Notes under the pieces: model-generated
Seen by the model: the letters and a program-made list of their open reading frames with translations, nothing else
What the model was told of the DNA's origin: nothing
The model's database searches: none
From: an uncultured Chryseobacterium sp.
Lineage (GTDB): Bacteria > Bacteroidota > Bacteroidia > Flavobacteriales > Weeksellaceae
Assembly (NCBI GenBank): GCA_913774355.1
Contig: CAJYGB010000017.1
Span: 106,673-170,672 of the forward strand
Length of the DNA stretch: 64,000 nucleotides
Reading direction: 5' to 3'
Made by a program: the position numbers and the translations under genes
Shown: in pieces, positions 43,515 to 52,527 of the stretch
Layout of the letters: each line of letters opens with the position of its first letter
Position numbering within the stretch: position 1 is the stretch's first letter

Positions 43515-43537
43515 TGGAAAATCAAATTTAAACTTAT

Positions 43538-44200
43538 ATGGCAGGTTTAACGAGTTCTACGATAGGTAGAAAATATGCTATGGCATTGTCGGCTATTTTT
43601 TTGCTGATATTTCTGATAATGCACCTTTCTGTAAACCTTTTGTCGGTTTTTGGTGAGGATGCTTACAACAATGCTTCGCAGTTTATGGGGTACAATCCTC
43701 TGATCCAATTTATAATGCAGCCGGTTCTGATCTTTGCTGTGGTTTTCCATTTTGTAATGGGATTTGTTCTGGAAATTAAAAACCAAAAAGCACGTCCTGT
43801 TAAGTACGAGTCAAATAATCCTTCTCACAATTCTACGTGGATGTCCAGAAATATGATTATTTCAGGGGCTGTGATTCTGGCGTTTATTTTTCTTCACATG
43901 TATGACTTCTGGTTCCATGAAATGAACTATAAGTACATCGATGGACTACCGGTTGAAGAATCCCGTTTCTGGGGAGACCTGCACGCAAAATTCAAAGATG
44001 TGTGGAGAGTGGCTTTATATGTAATTTCATTCGTTTTATTGGGATTGCACTTGGCTCACGGGTTCCAGTCTTCATTCCAGTCGATCGGGGCAAGACACCC
44101 GAAATATACACCGGTAATTAAAGCTTTCGGGAAATGGTATTCTATCCTTATTCCGGCAGGTTTTATTTTTATCGCAATTTATCACTTTGTAACTCAATAA
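43538..44200 (+). CDS. sdhC: Succinate dehydrogenase cytochrome b subunit
   Basis: A 220-aa integral membrane subunit that anchors the complex and binds heme b and menaquinone. Five hydrophobic helices are visible with conserved histidines in LIMHLSVNLL, VVFHFVMGF, FLHMYDFWFH, GLHLAHGF and AIYHFV, typical of the single-subunit type B anchor that merges SdhC and SdhD. It heads the operon, with sdhA 17 bp downstream. Confidence 0.95.
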   Translation: MAGLTSSTIGRKYAMALSAIFLLIFLIMHLSVNLLSVFGEDAYNNASQFMGYNPLIQFIMQPVLIFAVVFHFVMGFVLEIKNQKARPVKYESNNPSHNSTWMSRNMIISGAVILAFIFLHMYDFWFHEMNYKYIDGLPVEESRFWGDLHAKFKDVWRVALYVISFVLLGLHLAHGFQSSFQSIGARHPKYTPVIKAFGKWYSILIPAGFIFIAIYHFVTQ

Positions 44201-44217
44201 TATCAAGATACTAAATT

Positions 44218-46230
44218 ATGAGTAAATTAGATTCAAAGATTCCTGGAGGTCCATTAAAGGACAAATGGAAAAATCATAAAGACCATATGAACCTTGTTGC
44301 ACCAAACAACAGAGATAAGATTGATATTATTGTTGTAGGAACAGGTTTGGCAGGTGGTTCTGCCGCAGCTACTCTAGCAGAGCAGGGATATAATGTAAAG
44401 GCATTCTGCTATCAGGATTCTCCTAGAAGAGCGCACTCTATTGCAGCTCAGGGAGGTATCAATGCCGCTAAAAATTATCAGGGAGACGGTGACTCTACTT
44501 ACCGATTGTTCTACGATACCATCAAAGGTGGAGACTACAGAGCAAGAGAGGCTAACGTTTACCGTCTGGCAGAAGTTTCTGCCAATATTATCGACCAGTG
44601 TGTGGCACAGGGGGTTCCTTTCGGACGTGAGTACGGAGGTCAGCTGGATAACCGTTCTTTCGGTGGGGTTCAGGTAAAAAGAACATTCTACGCAAAAGGA
44701 CAGACCGGACAACAGTTGTTGTTAGGTGCTTATTCTGCCATGAGCCGCCAGATCGGTAAAGGAAGGATTAAAATGTACAACCGTCATGAAATGATGGACC
44801 TTGTGATCGTAGACGGAAAAGCAAGAGGGATTATCGCAAGAAACCTGGTAACCGGTGAAATCGAAAGACATTCGGCTCACGCGGTGGTTATTGCTTCAGG
44901 AGGGTACGGAAACGTATATTTCCTTTCTACAAATGCAATGGGATCCAACGTTTCCGCAGCTTGGAAAATCCATAAAAAAGGAGCGTATTTCGCAAACCCT
45001 TGTTATGTACAGATCCACCCGACATGTATTCCGGTTCACGGGACTCAGCAGTCTAAACTTACGCTGATGTCCGAATCTTTAAGAAACTCCGGAAGAATCT
45101 GGGTTCCTAAAAAGATTGAAGATGCAGAAGCGATCAGAGCGGGTAAATTAAGACCTGAAAATATTAAGGAAGAAGATAGAGATTATTATCTGGAAAGAAG
45201 ATATCCGGCATTCGGTAATCTTGTACCAAGGGACGTTGCATCAAGGGCCGCCAAGGAAAGATGCGACGCAGGATACGGAATCGAAAATAATGATACTCAG
45301 GAAGGTGTTTACCTTGATTTCTCTACGGAGATTATGAAAAAGGGTAGAGAAGCCGCTATCGAAAAACATATCCATAACCCGACGGAACAACAAATTTATG
45401 ATCTGGGTAAAAAGTGGGTTGAAGAGAAATACGGTAACTTATTCGTGATGTACGAAAAAATTACAGCGGATGATCCTTACAAAACACCGATGAAGATTTA
45501 CCCTGCGGTTCACTATACCATGGGTGGAGTATGGGTTGATTATAACCTTCAGTCTACGATCCCGGGATGTTTCGTAATCGGGGAGGCTAACTTCTCGGAT
45601 CACGGAGCGAACAGACTGGGGGCTTCTGCTTTAATGCAGGGATTGGCAGACGGCTATTTTGTACTTCCTTACACCATTGCAGATTATCTTTCTGCAGACA
45701 TCAGAACAGGAGCCATTCCTACCGCAACGCCGGCATTCGACGAGGCGGAAAAGGGAATTAAAGAAAAAGTGGAATTCTTCTTAAATAATAAAGGAACGCA
45801 TTCGGTAGATCATTTCCATAAGCAGTTAGGAAACATCATGTGGAATAAAGTAGGAATGGGAAGAACACCGGAAGGTTTGAGAGAAGCCATCAGAGAAATC
45901 GAAGAAGTAAGAAAAGATTTCTGGAAAAACGTAAAAGTTCCTGGAGATAACGACGGAATGAACACTGAGCTTGAAAAAGCATTCAGGGTAGCTGATTTCC
46001 TTGAGCTTGGACAATTAATGGCGATCGATGCTTTACACAGAAATGAATCTTGCGGAGGACACTTCCGTGAAGACCATTCAACGCCGGACGGAGAAGCGGA
46101 AAGAGATGACGTAAATTACAAATATGTCGGTGCTTGGGAGTATCAAGGAAACGATATCAATGCGGAAGTATTGCATAAAGAGGAGCTGATCTACGATAAC
46201 ATCGAAGTTAAAACAAGAAGTTACAAATAA
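44218..46230 (+). CDS. sdhA: Succinate dehydrogenase / fumarate reductase flavoprotein subunit
   Basis: A 670-aa catalytic subunit that oxidises succinate to fumarate. The FAD dinucleotide motif [20 protein letters not shown] is near residue 40. The covalent flavin His lies in [15 protein letters not shown], and active-site segments are HPTCIPVHG and [19 protein letters not shown]. The C-terminal domain contains [12 protein letters not shown]. The sequence style matches the type B Bacteroidota enzyme. A DUF2846 gene follows after a single base. Confidence 0.96.
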   Translation: MSKLDSKIPGGPLKDKWKNHKDHMNLVAPNNRDKIDIIVVGTGLAGGSAAATLAEQGYNVKAFCYQDSPRRAHSIAAQGGINAAKNYQGDGDSTYRLFYDTIKGGDYRAREANVYRLAEVSANIIDQCVAQGVPFGREYGGQLDNRSFGGVQVKRTFYAKGQTGQQLLLGAYSAMSRQIGKGRIKMYNRHEMMDLVIVDGKARGIIARNLVTGEIERHSAHAVVIASGGYGNVYFLSTNAMGSNVSAAWKIHKKGAYFANPCYVQIHPTCIPVHGTQQSKLTLMSESLRNSGRIWVPKKIEDAEAIRAGKLRPENIKEEDRDYYLERRYPAFGNLVPRDVASRAAKERCDAGYGIENNDTQEGVYLDFSTEIMKKGREAAIEKHIHNPTEQQIYDLGKKWVEEKYGNLFVMYEKITADDPYKTPMKIYPAVHYTMGGVWVDYNLQSTIPGCFVIGEANFSDHGANRLGASALMQGLADGYFVLPYTIADYLSADIRTGAIPTATPAFDEAEKGIKEKVEFFLNNKGTHSVDHFHKQLGNIMWNKVGMGRTPEGLREAIREIEEVRKDFWKNVKVPGDNDGMNTELEKAFRVADFLELGQLMAIDALHRNESCGGHFREDHSTPDGEAERDDVNYKYVGAWEYQGNDINAEVLHKEELIYDNIEVKTRSYK

Positions 46231-46231
46231 G

Positions 46232-46807
46232 ATGAAGAGTTTAAAAAAAGTATTATTATTTTTTGTAGTTCTCTTCGGAATTTCTACTGTTTTTGCTCAG
46301 AAAGTTACAACGCAGGCAATTGATAAACCATCGGAAGGAAAATCTTTGGTTTATATTCTAAAGACAGGAGCGGGAGCTTTGATCAACTTTAGGATCTATG
46401 ATAAAGATGTATTCTTAGGGTCACTTCCAAGTGGAAAATATTTAGCTTATGAATGTGAACCCGGGCAGCATTTGTTTTGGGCCGGCGCAGAAAACAGAGA
46501 CTACGTAGAGGCAAATCTTGAGCCGAATTCAGTGTACGTAATTAACGCTGAAGGACAAATGGGAGCTTTTGTTGCAGGTGTAAATCTCAAACCAATGAAT
46601 CCAAATGAGTTTAGAGATAAAAAAGTTTTTTATCAGGTTGTAAAAAATGATACCAAACAATTTTATACTAAATCCGACGAAGATAAATCTGAAAATATTG
46701 CAAAAGCAATGGAGAAATATCAGGAGTTGAAAAGTAAAAATTCAAATAAAATTGCAGTTCTAACTTCAGATATGAAATTTGAAAATGCAGATAAACCAAC
46801 AAAATAA
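46232..46807 (+). CDS. DUF2846 domain exported protein inside the sdh operon
   Basis: A 191-aa protein with signal peptide ending GISTVFA-Q (about residue 22). The mature part fits DUF2846: SLVYILKTGAGALINFRIYDKDVFLGSLPSGKYLAYECEPGQHLFWAGAENRDYVEANLEPN. It has no iron-sulfur or heme ligands, so it is not a succinate dehydrogenase subunit. It is 1 bp after sdhA and 24 bp before sdhB, and is more AT-rich than both. It may be a recent insertion that rides on the operon promoter. Confidence 0.85.
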   Translation: MKSLKKVLLFFVVLFGISTVFAQKVTTQAIDKPSEGKSLVYILKTGAGALINFRIYDKDVFLGSLPSGKYLAYECEPGQHLFWAGAENRDYVEANLEPNSVYVINAEGQMGAFVAGVNLKPMNPNEFRDKKVFYQVVKNDTKQFYTKSDEDKSENIAKAMEKYQELKSKNSNKIAVLTSDMKFENADKPTK

Positions 46808-46831
46808 TCTCCAACCTATAAATATACAATT

Positions 46832-47599
46832 ATGAGTGCAAAAAAAGGCTTACATCTTACGCTGAAAATTTGGAGACAAAAAAATAACAAATCTAAAGGT
46901 CAGTTTGAGACTTATAAAATATCGGATGTTTCTACAGATTCCTCATTCCTGGAAATGCTGGATATCCTTAATGAAAACTTAATCAATGAGGGAAAAGAGC
47001 CGGTAGCTTTCGACCACGACTGCCGTGAAGGGATCTGCGGAATGTGTTCTCTTTACATCAACGGCAGAGCACATGGTCCGGATACTGGAATTACCACCTG
47101 CCAGCTTCACATGAGAATGTTCAAGGACGGTGAAACCATCGTGATCGAACCTTGGAGAAGTGCTGCTTTCCCGGTGATTAAAGACTTAATGGTAGACCGA
47201 AGTGCTTTCGACAGGGTAATGGCAGCCGGAGGGTTCATTTCGGTGAATACTTCAGGAAATACCCTGGATGCCAATGCGATTCCTGTTCCCAAAGAAGATG
47301 CCGATAAAGCCATGGATGCTGCAGCGTGCATCGGATGCGGGGCTTGTGTGGCTACTTGTAAAAACGGATCGGCCATGCTGTTCGTAGGAGCAAAAGTTTC
47401 CCAGTATGCACTTTTGCCGCAGGGTAGAATCGAAGCGAAAAGAAGAGTGCTGAACATGGTGAAGGCTATGGATGAAGAAGGCTTTGGAAACTGTTCCAAC
47501 ACCGGAGCATGTGAAGTGGAATGTCCGAAAGGAATTTCTCTGGAGAACATCGCCCGGATGAACAGGGAATATATGGCGGCTTTTGCTGACAGAGGTTAA
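46832..47599 (+). CDS. sdhB: Succinate dehydrogenase / fumarate reductase iron-sulfur subunit
   Basis: A 255-aa subunit carrying the electron path from FAD to quinone. The [2Fe-2S] ligands are in [19 protein letters not shown] and the following Cys of GITTCQL. The [4Fe-4S] and [3Fe-4S] ligands are in [14 protein letters not shown] and [14 protein letters not shown]. The N-terminus [12 protein letters not shown] is the plant-type ferredoxin start. It is the last gene of the sdh operon and is followed by a terminator. Confidence 0.96.
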   Translation: MSAKKGLHLTLKIWRQKNNKSKGQFETYKISDVSTDSSFLEMLDILNENLINEGKEPVAFDHDCREGICGMCSLYINGRAHGPDTGITTCQLHMRMFKDGETIVIEPWRSAAFPVIKDLMVDRSAFDRVMAAGGFISVNTSGNTLDANAIPVPKEDADKAMDAAACIGCGACVATCKNGSAMLFVGAKVSQYALLPQGRIEAKRRVLNMVKAMDEEGFGNCSNTGACEVECPKGISLENIARMNREYMAAFADRG

Positions 47600-47620
47600 A
47601 ATTAATCGAGATACAGAAAA

Positions 47621-47652
47621 AAATCGTCTCCTTGAAGGATGGCGATTTTTTT
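47621..47652 (+). terminator. Rho-independent terminator of the sdh operon
   Basis: AAATCG with CGATTT forms the base of a hairpin extended by TCC/GGA with G-U or mismatched pairs between, followed by T7. It is about 20 nt after the sdhB stop. Confidence 0.7.
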
Positions 47653-47706
47653 AGTTAAATCTTTCATAAAAACAGCATTAAATTGCTTTTAGTTTATCGA
47701 AAAAAC

Positions 47707-47714
47707 TATTTTTG
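47707..47714 (+). promoter_or_regulatory. -7 element of the thioredoxin-fold lipoprotein gene
   Basis: TATTTTTG overlaps a TTG (47712) that could be taken as a start, and lies 18 nt before ATG 47733, so the ATG is preferred. Confidence 0.6.
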
Positions 47715-47732
47715 CGTAATTATAAATTCAAA

Positions 47733-49283
47733 ATGAAAAAATATCTTTTATTGTTTATCATCGCGGTTTTTGCGATGTCTTGCTCTAAAAAAGTAGAAGT
47801 AAAAGGAAAGGTGACAGGCGGTTCTCCGCTGGAAAGAATCGAGTTCATTGAAGCTTCGGGAGTAGCCACTTTACCATTAATTAATATCGGAATAAATAAG
47901 GACGGTACGTTTGCAGGGAACTTTGAAGCTCCGAAAAGCGGAATGTACATGGTCTCTTACGGAGGAAAAAGGAATTTAATTTATCTGAAAGGCGGCCAGA
48001 AGCTTGAAATTTCAGGAAATGCCATGACTTTCCCTACCGAGTATACCATTACCGGAGATGCTAAAAAGAACAACGATTTCTTTATGGCTACCCAGAAATA
48101 TCTTGCGACCTATGCTCAGACCGTAAATATGAATGAGCTGATGACGAAAGATGAAAAAACTTTCCTTAAAGGCATTGAAAAAGTACAGGCGGATGTAAAC
48201 AAAAACATCGATGAGAACGCTAAGAAATTCAGCCCTGACAGCGAAGTGGTAACCTGGAAGAAAAACGACCTTTCCAGTACTTTACTTACGATTTTAAACC
48301 AGTATGAACTTGGCCACAAGCAGATGGGGAATCCTTCATTTAAAGTAACTAAAGCTTTTACTGATTTTGCTAACAAACTGGAGGAAAACAAAGATGTCCT
48401 GGTAAAAGAGCATCCTTTATACAGAGAATACCTTTTAACAAAGATGAGCCCTGATTTCCAGAAATTCGCTCAGGCAAAAACTGCCGGGAAAACGGATGTA
48501 ACGACTTCAGAATTATTTGCTGAATATTTGAATAAAAATCAGAAGGATCTTTCACAGACCGCTAAAGATTACTTATTGGCTTTCGTGATGGCGCAGTCTG
48601 ATATTCATCCGGGTACTCCTGAAAAAACAGTAGAGAAAATCAAAAAGATTATTGATACCGATATTAAAGATAACACCATTAAAGAAGATCTTAAGAAAAT
48701 ACAGTTTGCAATTAATGGTTTCAAAATCGGCGAAGCAGCTCCTGAAGCAGCATTGTTAAAAGCAGACGGAAAATCTTATAATCTTTCTGAAAATAAAGGA
48801 AAACCATATATGCTTACTTTTTATGCCTCATGGAATCCTTACATCGGAGAGGCAACAGTTCCTGTATTGAAAGAAGTAGTGAACTTCTACAAATCCAAAA
48901 TGAATTTCGTTTTTGTAAATGTAGACGATACGAAAGATCAGTTTGTGAAAACAAGCAGCTCATTACTAAAGGGTATTCCCGGAACAAACGTATATGCAGA
49001 AAACGGATTAAATTCTGATATTGCTAAAAAATACGGGGTTTACGGATTTAAGCTTCCTTGCTTTATCATTGTGGATAAAGACGGTAAAATTGCCAGTAAG
49101 CCGTTCTTCAACTTAGGAGATCCTGAATTGGTAACCGTTCTGGATAAGCAAACCGGGCTTTCTGCTCCGAAAGTAAATCCGAATGTTCAGCTACAGCCGG
49201 GAGGTATGGGAATGGATCCTGCAGCGGCTGCCCAACAGGCGCCTCAGCAACAGGCAAATCCTCAGCCGGCTCAGACAAAATAA
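47733..49283 (+). CDS. TlpA/AhpC-TSA-type lipoprotein without the CxxC motif
   Basis: A 516-aa lipoprotein with lipobox FAMSC. An N-terminal DUF4369-like beta domain (about 20-115) is followed by a helical central region and a C-terminal thioredoxin-fold domain (about 335-475). That domain has AAPEAALLKADGKSYNLSENKGKPYMLTFY and a cis-Pro strand KLPCFIIVDKDGK. Where resident thiol reductases have WCxxC, this protein reads ASWNPYIGEA, with neither cysteine. The tail is Gln/Pro/Ala-rich. A catalytic redox role is therefore doubtful; a binding role is possible. Confidence 0.85.
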   Translation: MKKYLLLFIIAVFAMSCSKKVEVKGKVTGGSPLERIEFIEASGVATLPLINIGINKDGTFAGNFEAPKSGMYMVSYGGKRNLIYLKGGQKLEISGNAMTFPTEYTITGDAKKNNDFFMATQKYLATYAQTVNMNELMTKDEKTFLKGIEKVQADVNKNIDENAKKFSPDSEVVTWKKNDLSSTLLTILNQYELGHKQMGNPSFKVTKAFTDFANKLEENKDVLVKEHPLYREYLLTKMSPDFQKFAQAKTAGKTDVTTSELFAEYLNKNQKDLSQTAKDYLLAFVMAQSDIHPGTPEKTVEKIKKIIDTDIKDNTIKEDLKKIQFAINGFKIGEAAPEAALLKADGKSYNLSENKGKPYMLTFYASWNPYIGEATVPVLKEVVNFYKSKMNFVFVNVDDTKDQFVKTSSSLLKGIPGTNVYAENGLNSDIAKKYGVYGFKLPCFIIVDKDGKIASKPFFNLGDPELVTVLDKQTGLSAPKVNPNVQLQPGGMGMDPAAAAQQAPQQQANPQPAQTK

Positions 49284-49303
49284 TTTAAATTGAATATAGA
49301 TAG

Positions 49304-49334
49304 AAACCTTATCCCCGGATAAGGTTTTTTTATT
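49304..49334 (+). terminator. Rho-independent terminator
   Basis: An 11-bp perfect stem AAACCTTATCC / GGATAAGGTTT with a CC loop (likely opened to 4 nt) is followed by T. Confidence 0.85.
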
Positions 49335-49336
49335 TG

Positions 49337-49344
49337 TACTTTTG
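49337..49344 (+). promoter_or_regulatory. -7 element of rlmD
   Basis: TACTTTTG, about 45 bp before ATG 49389 and immediately after the preceding terminator. Confidence 0.55.
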
Positions 49345-49388
49345 CAGACCGGAACAGAAATGTTCCGTTTAGGAAAAATAGAATCGGA

Positions 49389-50801
49389 ATGAGTAGAAAG
49401 AAAAATAAAAATATAGTTCTTGAAAACATAAGGCTTGTCACTGCCGGAGCCAAGGGAATTGCTATCGGGCGAACTGAAGAAGGAAAAACGGTAATGGTTT
49501 CTGGGGCCATCCCCGGAGATCTTGTTAATGTAAAAGTAAAGAAGGCAAAATCCAAATATTATGAGGGAGAAGCTATAGACCTGCTTGAGAAATCACCGGA
49601 TCGGGTAGATCCGAAATGTATTCATTTCGGAGTATGCGGAGGGTGCAAATGGCAGAATATGCGTTATGAAAAGCAGCTGGCATTTAAACAGGAAGAAGTT
49701 TATAATAATATTAAAAGGATCGGAGGAATTGATAATTTCGAAACCGTGCCAATCCTGGGTTCTGAGGAACAGTATTTCTACAGGAACAAAATGGAGTTTT
49801 CTTTCTCCAATGCCCGTTGGCTGACCCAATACGAGATCAGCTCGGAAGAAAACTTCGGCAATAAAGATGCCTTAGGATTCCATATTCCGGGAATGTGGAG
49901 CAAGATCCTCGACCTTAAAGAATGTTTCCTTCAGGAAGAACCTTCCAACACGATAAGGCTTGCCGTAAAAGAATATGCGGTAAAAAACGGACTGGATTTC
50001 TTTGACGTTAAAAATCATGAAGGCTTTCTGAGGACGCTGATGATGAGACAGAACTCGAAAGGGGAGTGGATGGTACTTTTCCAGCTTTTCAGGGAAGAAA
50101 AAGACAACAGAGAAAAGCTTTTTGAATTTTTGCTGGAAACGTTTCCTCAGATCAAAACGCTGGTGTATGCCATTAATCCGAAAGCCAATGATTCTATTTA
50201 CGATCTTGATATTAATATCTACTTCGGGGAAGGCTTCTTGATGGAAGAAATGGATGGGCTGAAATTCAAAATCGGGCCGAAATCCTTTTTTCAGACAAAT
50301 TATAAGCAGGCACTCGAATTATACAGAAAAACCCTTGAATTTGCTGATCTGAAAGGTGATGAAGTGGTCTATGATCTATATACCGGAACCGGAACGATTG
50401 CACAATATGTGGCCAGAAATGCCAAACAGGTGATTGGTATCGAATCCGTTCAGGAAGCCATTGATGCGGCCATCGAGCACGCCGAATTGAACGGCCTTAC
50501 CAATACGACTTTCTACTGTGGAGACATGAAGGATATCTTTAATGATGAATTCCTCGCCAGCCATCCGAAAGCCGATGTCCTGATTACCGATCCGCCACGA
50601 GACGGGATGCATCAGAAAGTAGTCGAGCAGATCTTAAAACTGTCACCTGAAAAAGTAGTGTACGTAAGCTGTAATTCGGCCACTCAGGCCAGGGATCTGG
50701 CGTTGATGAAAGATCAGTATGATGTGGTAAAAATTCTGCCGGTCGATATGTTCCCGCAGACCCACCATGTTGAAAATATTGCTTTACTGATTAAGAAATA
50801 A
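49389..50801 (+). CDS. rlmD: 23S rRNA (uracil(1939)-C(5))-methyltransferase RlmD
   Basis: A 470-aa TrmA/RlmD-type RNA m5U methyltransferase. An N-terminal TRAM domain (about 8-65) precedes the iron-sulfur ligands CIHFGVCGGCKW near residue 77, with a further Cys at about residue 180. The SAM-binding motif is DLYTGTGTIAQYVA, the next motif DPPRDGMHQ, and the catalytic Cys lies in VYVSCNSATQARDL. The exact target uridine is inferred from the family. DUF6452 and DUF6048 genes follow. Confidence 0.93.
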   Translation: MSRKKNKNIVLENIRLVTAGAKGIAIGRTEEGKTVMVSGAIPGDLVNVKVKKAKSKYYEGEAIDLLEKSPDRVDPKCIHFGVCGGCKWQNMRYEKQLAFKQEEVYNNIKRIGGIDNFETVPILGSEEQYFYRNKMEFSFSNARWLTQYEISSEENFGNKDALGFHIPGMWSKILDLKECFLQEEPSNTIRLAVKEYAVKNGLDFFDVKNHEGFLRTLMMRQNSKGEWMVLFQLFREEKDNREKLFEFLLETFPQIKTLVYAINPKANDSIYDLDINIYFGEGFLMEEMDGLKFKIGPKSFFQTNYKQALELYRKTLEFADLKGDEVVYDLYTGTGTIAQYVARNAKQVIGIESVQEAIDAAIEHAELNGLTNTTFYCGDMKDIFNDEFLASHPKADVLITDPPRDGMHQKVVEQILKLSPEKVVYVSCNSATQARDLALMKDQYDVVKILPVDMFPQTHHVENIALLIKK

Positions 50802-50835
50802 ATTAGTTACATTTGAATTCCAAATCTTACGATTC

Positions 50836-51321
50836 ATGAAGTATTTTAAATTTCTGATGACCCTAGGATTTCTCAGCCTGCTGTTTTCCTGCGGCAGTGA
50901 TGATGACATCTGTGAAAACGGGGAAGGAACACCGAGAATGAAAGTTTCTTTTCTGAGTGCTGAAAGCGGTAAAGAGAAAATAGTAGACTCTTTATATGTT
51001 GCCGTGGACTACGGTTCCGGTAAAGTGCAGCTTGGCGGCCAGGCGAAGATTACTTCCCGAATTATTCCTTTGAGAGTAGACAATTCTCCTTATACCGATA
51101 TTTATTTCAGGATAACCAATAAAGGAGCTGAATCCAAAGTAAGGGTAAACTATACCACCAGATCGAGCTATGTTTCACCGGGCTGCGGTATTAAGATAAA
51201 CTACGAGAATTTAAATGCCGTACTAGATCCGGTAACAACCACCACTCCGGTAAAGAGCATCCAGGCCGGGCAAAATTTTATAGAAAATGAGGACAAAACT
51301 AATCTTTACCTTCTTTTTTAG
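50836..51321 (+). CDS. DUF6452 family lipoprotein
   Basis: A 161-aa lipoprotein with lipobox LLFSC (Cys19) followed by an acidic SDDDIC. The sequence PRMKVSFLSAESGKEKIVDSLYV and the final SPGCGIKINYENL fit the DUF6452 family that often precedes DUF6048 genes in Flavobacteriales. It overlaps the next gene by 35 bp, indicating coupled expression. Function unknown. Confidence 0.82.
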   Translation: MKYFKFLMTLGFLSLLFSCGSDDDICENGEGTPRMKVSFLSAESGKEKIVDSLYVAVDYGSGKVQLGGQAKITSRIIPLRVDNSPYTDIYFRITNKGAESKVRVNYTTRSSYVSPGCGIKINYENLNAVLDPVTTTTPVKSIQAGQNFIENEDKTNLYLLF

Positions 51322-51952
51322 CATCATCAGCTTTTTGGGGTTTTCTCAGGAAAACAATACCAAAGAAGCTAAAAAAGAAAAATGGAAATATGAACCGAAC
51401 TTTATGGTGGGGGGGGATGTTCTCAATACGGCAGTTTCCTTCTTTTCAGACAGGAAATTATACCAGGGATTTATCTCATCCCGAATAAAAGACAACATCC
51501 ATGCTATTGCAGAAGCCGGTTTTGAATCCAATATCTATCAGAAAAACGGTTATGATGCCAAAGTTAATGGCCCTTTCCTTAAATTGGGCGCTTTCTATAT
51601 GCTGGCCAAAGATCCGGAGAACCAGTTCAACGGTTTCTATGCCGGAGGGAAAGTGGCGGGATCATTTTATACACAGGAATATATGGCAGTACCCGTAAGG
51701 GGTTTTGGCGGCAGTAATTCATCCATTGCTTTCCCTTCTTCCACGCAGTCTTCGTACTGGCTGGAAGGTACTTTGGGAGGAAGGGTGCAGCTGTTCGATA
51801 CCAATTTTTATATTGATGTTAATATGCAGCCCCGCTATCTGGTATACACTACTAAACAAGACGAAATCCAGCCGATGATTGTCCCAGGCTTTGGCAGAAG
51901 CTCATCCAAATTTACCATGGGCTTTGCCTGGAACCTGGCGTATAAGTTTTAA
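51287..51952 (+). CDS. DUF6048 family outer-membrane protein
   Basis: A 221-aa protein with signal peptide ending FLGFSQ. Alternating aromatic and hydrophobic strands and the final FTMGFAWNLAYKF (ending in Phe) suggest a small beta-barrel. Family placement in DUF6048 is based on its pairing with DUF6452 and on the NFMVGGDVLNTAVSFFSDRKLYQGFISSRIKDNIHAIAEAGFE start. It overlaps the previous gene by 35 bp. Function unknown. Confidence 0.82.
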   Translation: MRTKLIFTFFFSIISFLGFSQENNTKEAKKEKWKYEPNFMVGGDVLNTAVSFFSDRKLYQGFISSRIKDNIHAIAEAGFESNIYQKNGYDAKVNGPFLKLGAFYMLAKDPENQFNGFYAGGKVAGSFYTQEYMAVPVRGFGGSNSSIAFPSSTQSSYWLEGTLGGRVQLFDTNFYIDVNMQPRYLVYTTKQDEIQPMIVPGFGRSSSKFTMGFAWNLAYKF

Positions 51953-51988
51953 ATAAGAGAAGGCTACCGTTTTTTTATAATCTTCGAT

Positions 51989-52435
51989 TTACCTTTTAAC
52001 AATAGATATAATCCCTCCAGTTCTTTTGGGGGGGATTCCTTCATCAAAAGAGGCAGATTCATACGTCTTTCCCGCTGAAGTAATAATGATGGTGGAAGAT
52101 AGGGCACTGTCGGAATACCTTCCGGTTGTGGGGGCAGCATAGGTAGAAATTTTCGATAGGTCTAGCAAAGCAGCCTGTCTAGCCATACTTTCCCAGTTGG
52201 CAGGTGATAATTCTTGTTGGGTGTCTGCTCCGTTTAGATTAATATGTAAAGCATCAGGGCTGAAAGTATATATTCTATTTCTTCCCCTTGTCAGCTCTTT
52301 TAATTGTATTTTTTCAATGCTATTTATTTTCCGGGAGGCAGAGGTAATATTCTTATCAGTGTCCATATGGTATTGGGAATTGCAATTTTGACAGAGTAAT
52401 ACGGATAATGCGATTATAGTATAATACGATTTCAT
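51989..52435 (-). CDS. Hypothetical exported protein
   Basis: A 148-aa protein with a hydrophobic N-terminus ending LLCQNCNS, possibly a lipoprotein site at one of the two cysteines. The remainder includes NRIYTFSPDALHINLNGADTQQ and ends in basic residues. I do not recognise a family. It is transcribed opposite to the neighbouring genes. Confidence 0.68.
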   Translation of the reverse strand: MKSYYTIIALSVLLCQNCNSQYHMDTDKNITSASRKINSIEKIQLKELTRGRNRIYTFSPDALHINLNGADTQQELSPANWESMARQAALLDLSKISTYAAPTTGRYSDSALSSTIIITSAGKTYESASFDEGIPPKRTGGIISIVKR

Positions 52436-52502
52436 TTGGTGTATATTTATGTAAATCTATGGATTTATATAATTAAATATCACAAAATATGTTACAAAAA
52501 TA

Positions 52503-52510
52503 TATATTTG
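52503..52510 (+). promoter_or_regulatory. -7 element of the M43 protease gene
   Basis: TATATTTG, 17 bp before ATG 52528 and inside the longer reading that would start at 52489. It decides the start. Confidence 0.55.
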
Positions 52511-52527
52511 CAAAAATTGAGTTATAT

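Noticed and set aside
47712-47732. TTG start 7 codons upstream of the thioredoxin-fold lipoprotein
   Set aside because: The TTG is part of the TATTTTTG promoter element, and the ATG gives a normal lipoprotein signal.
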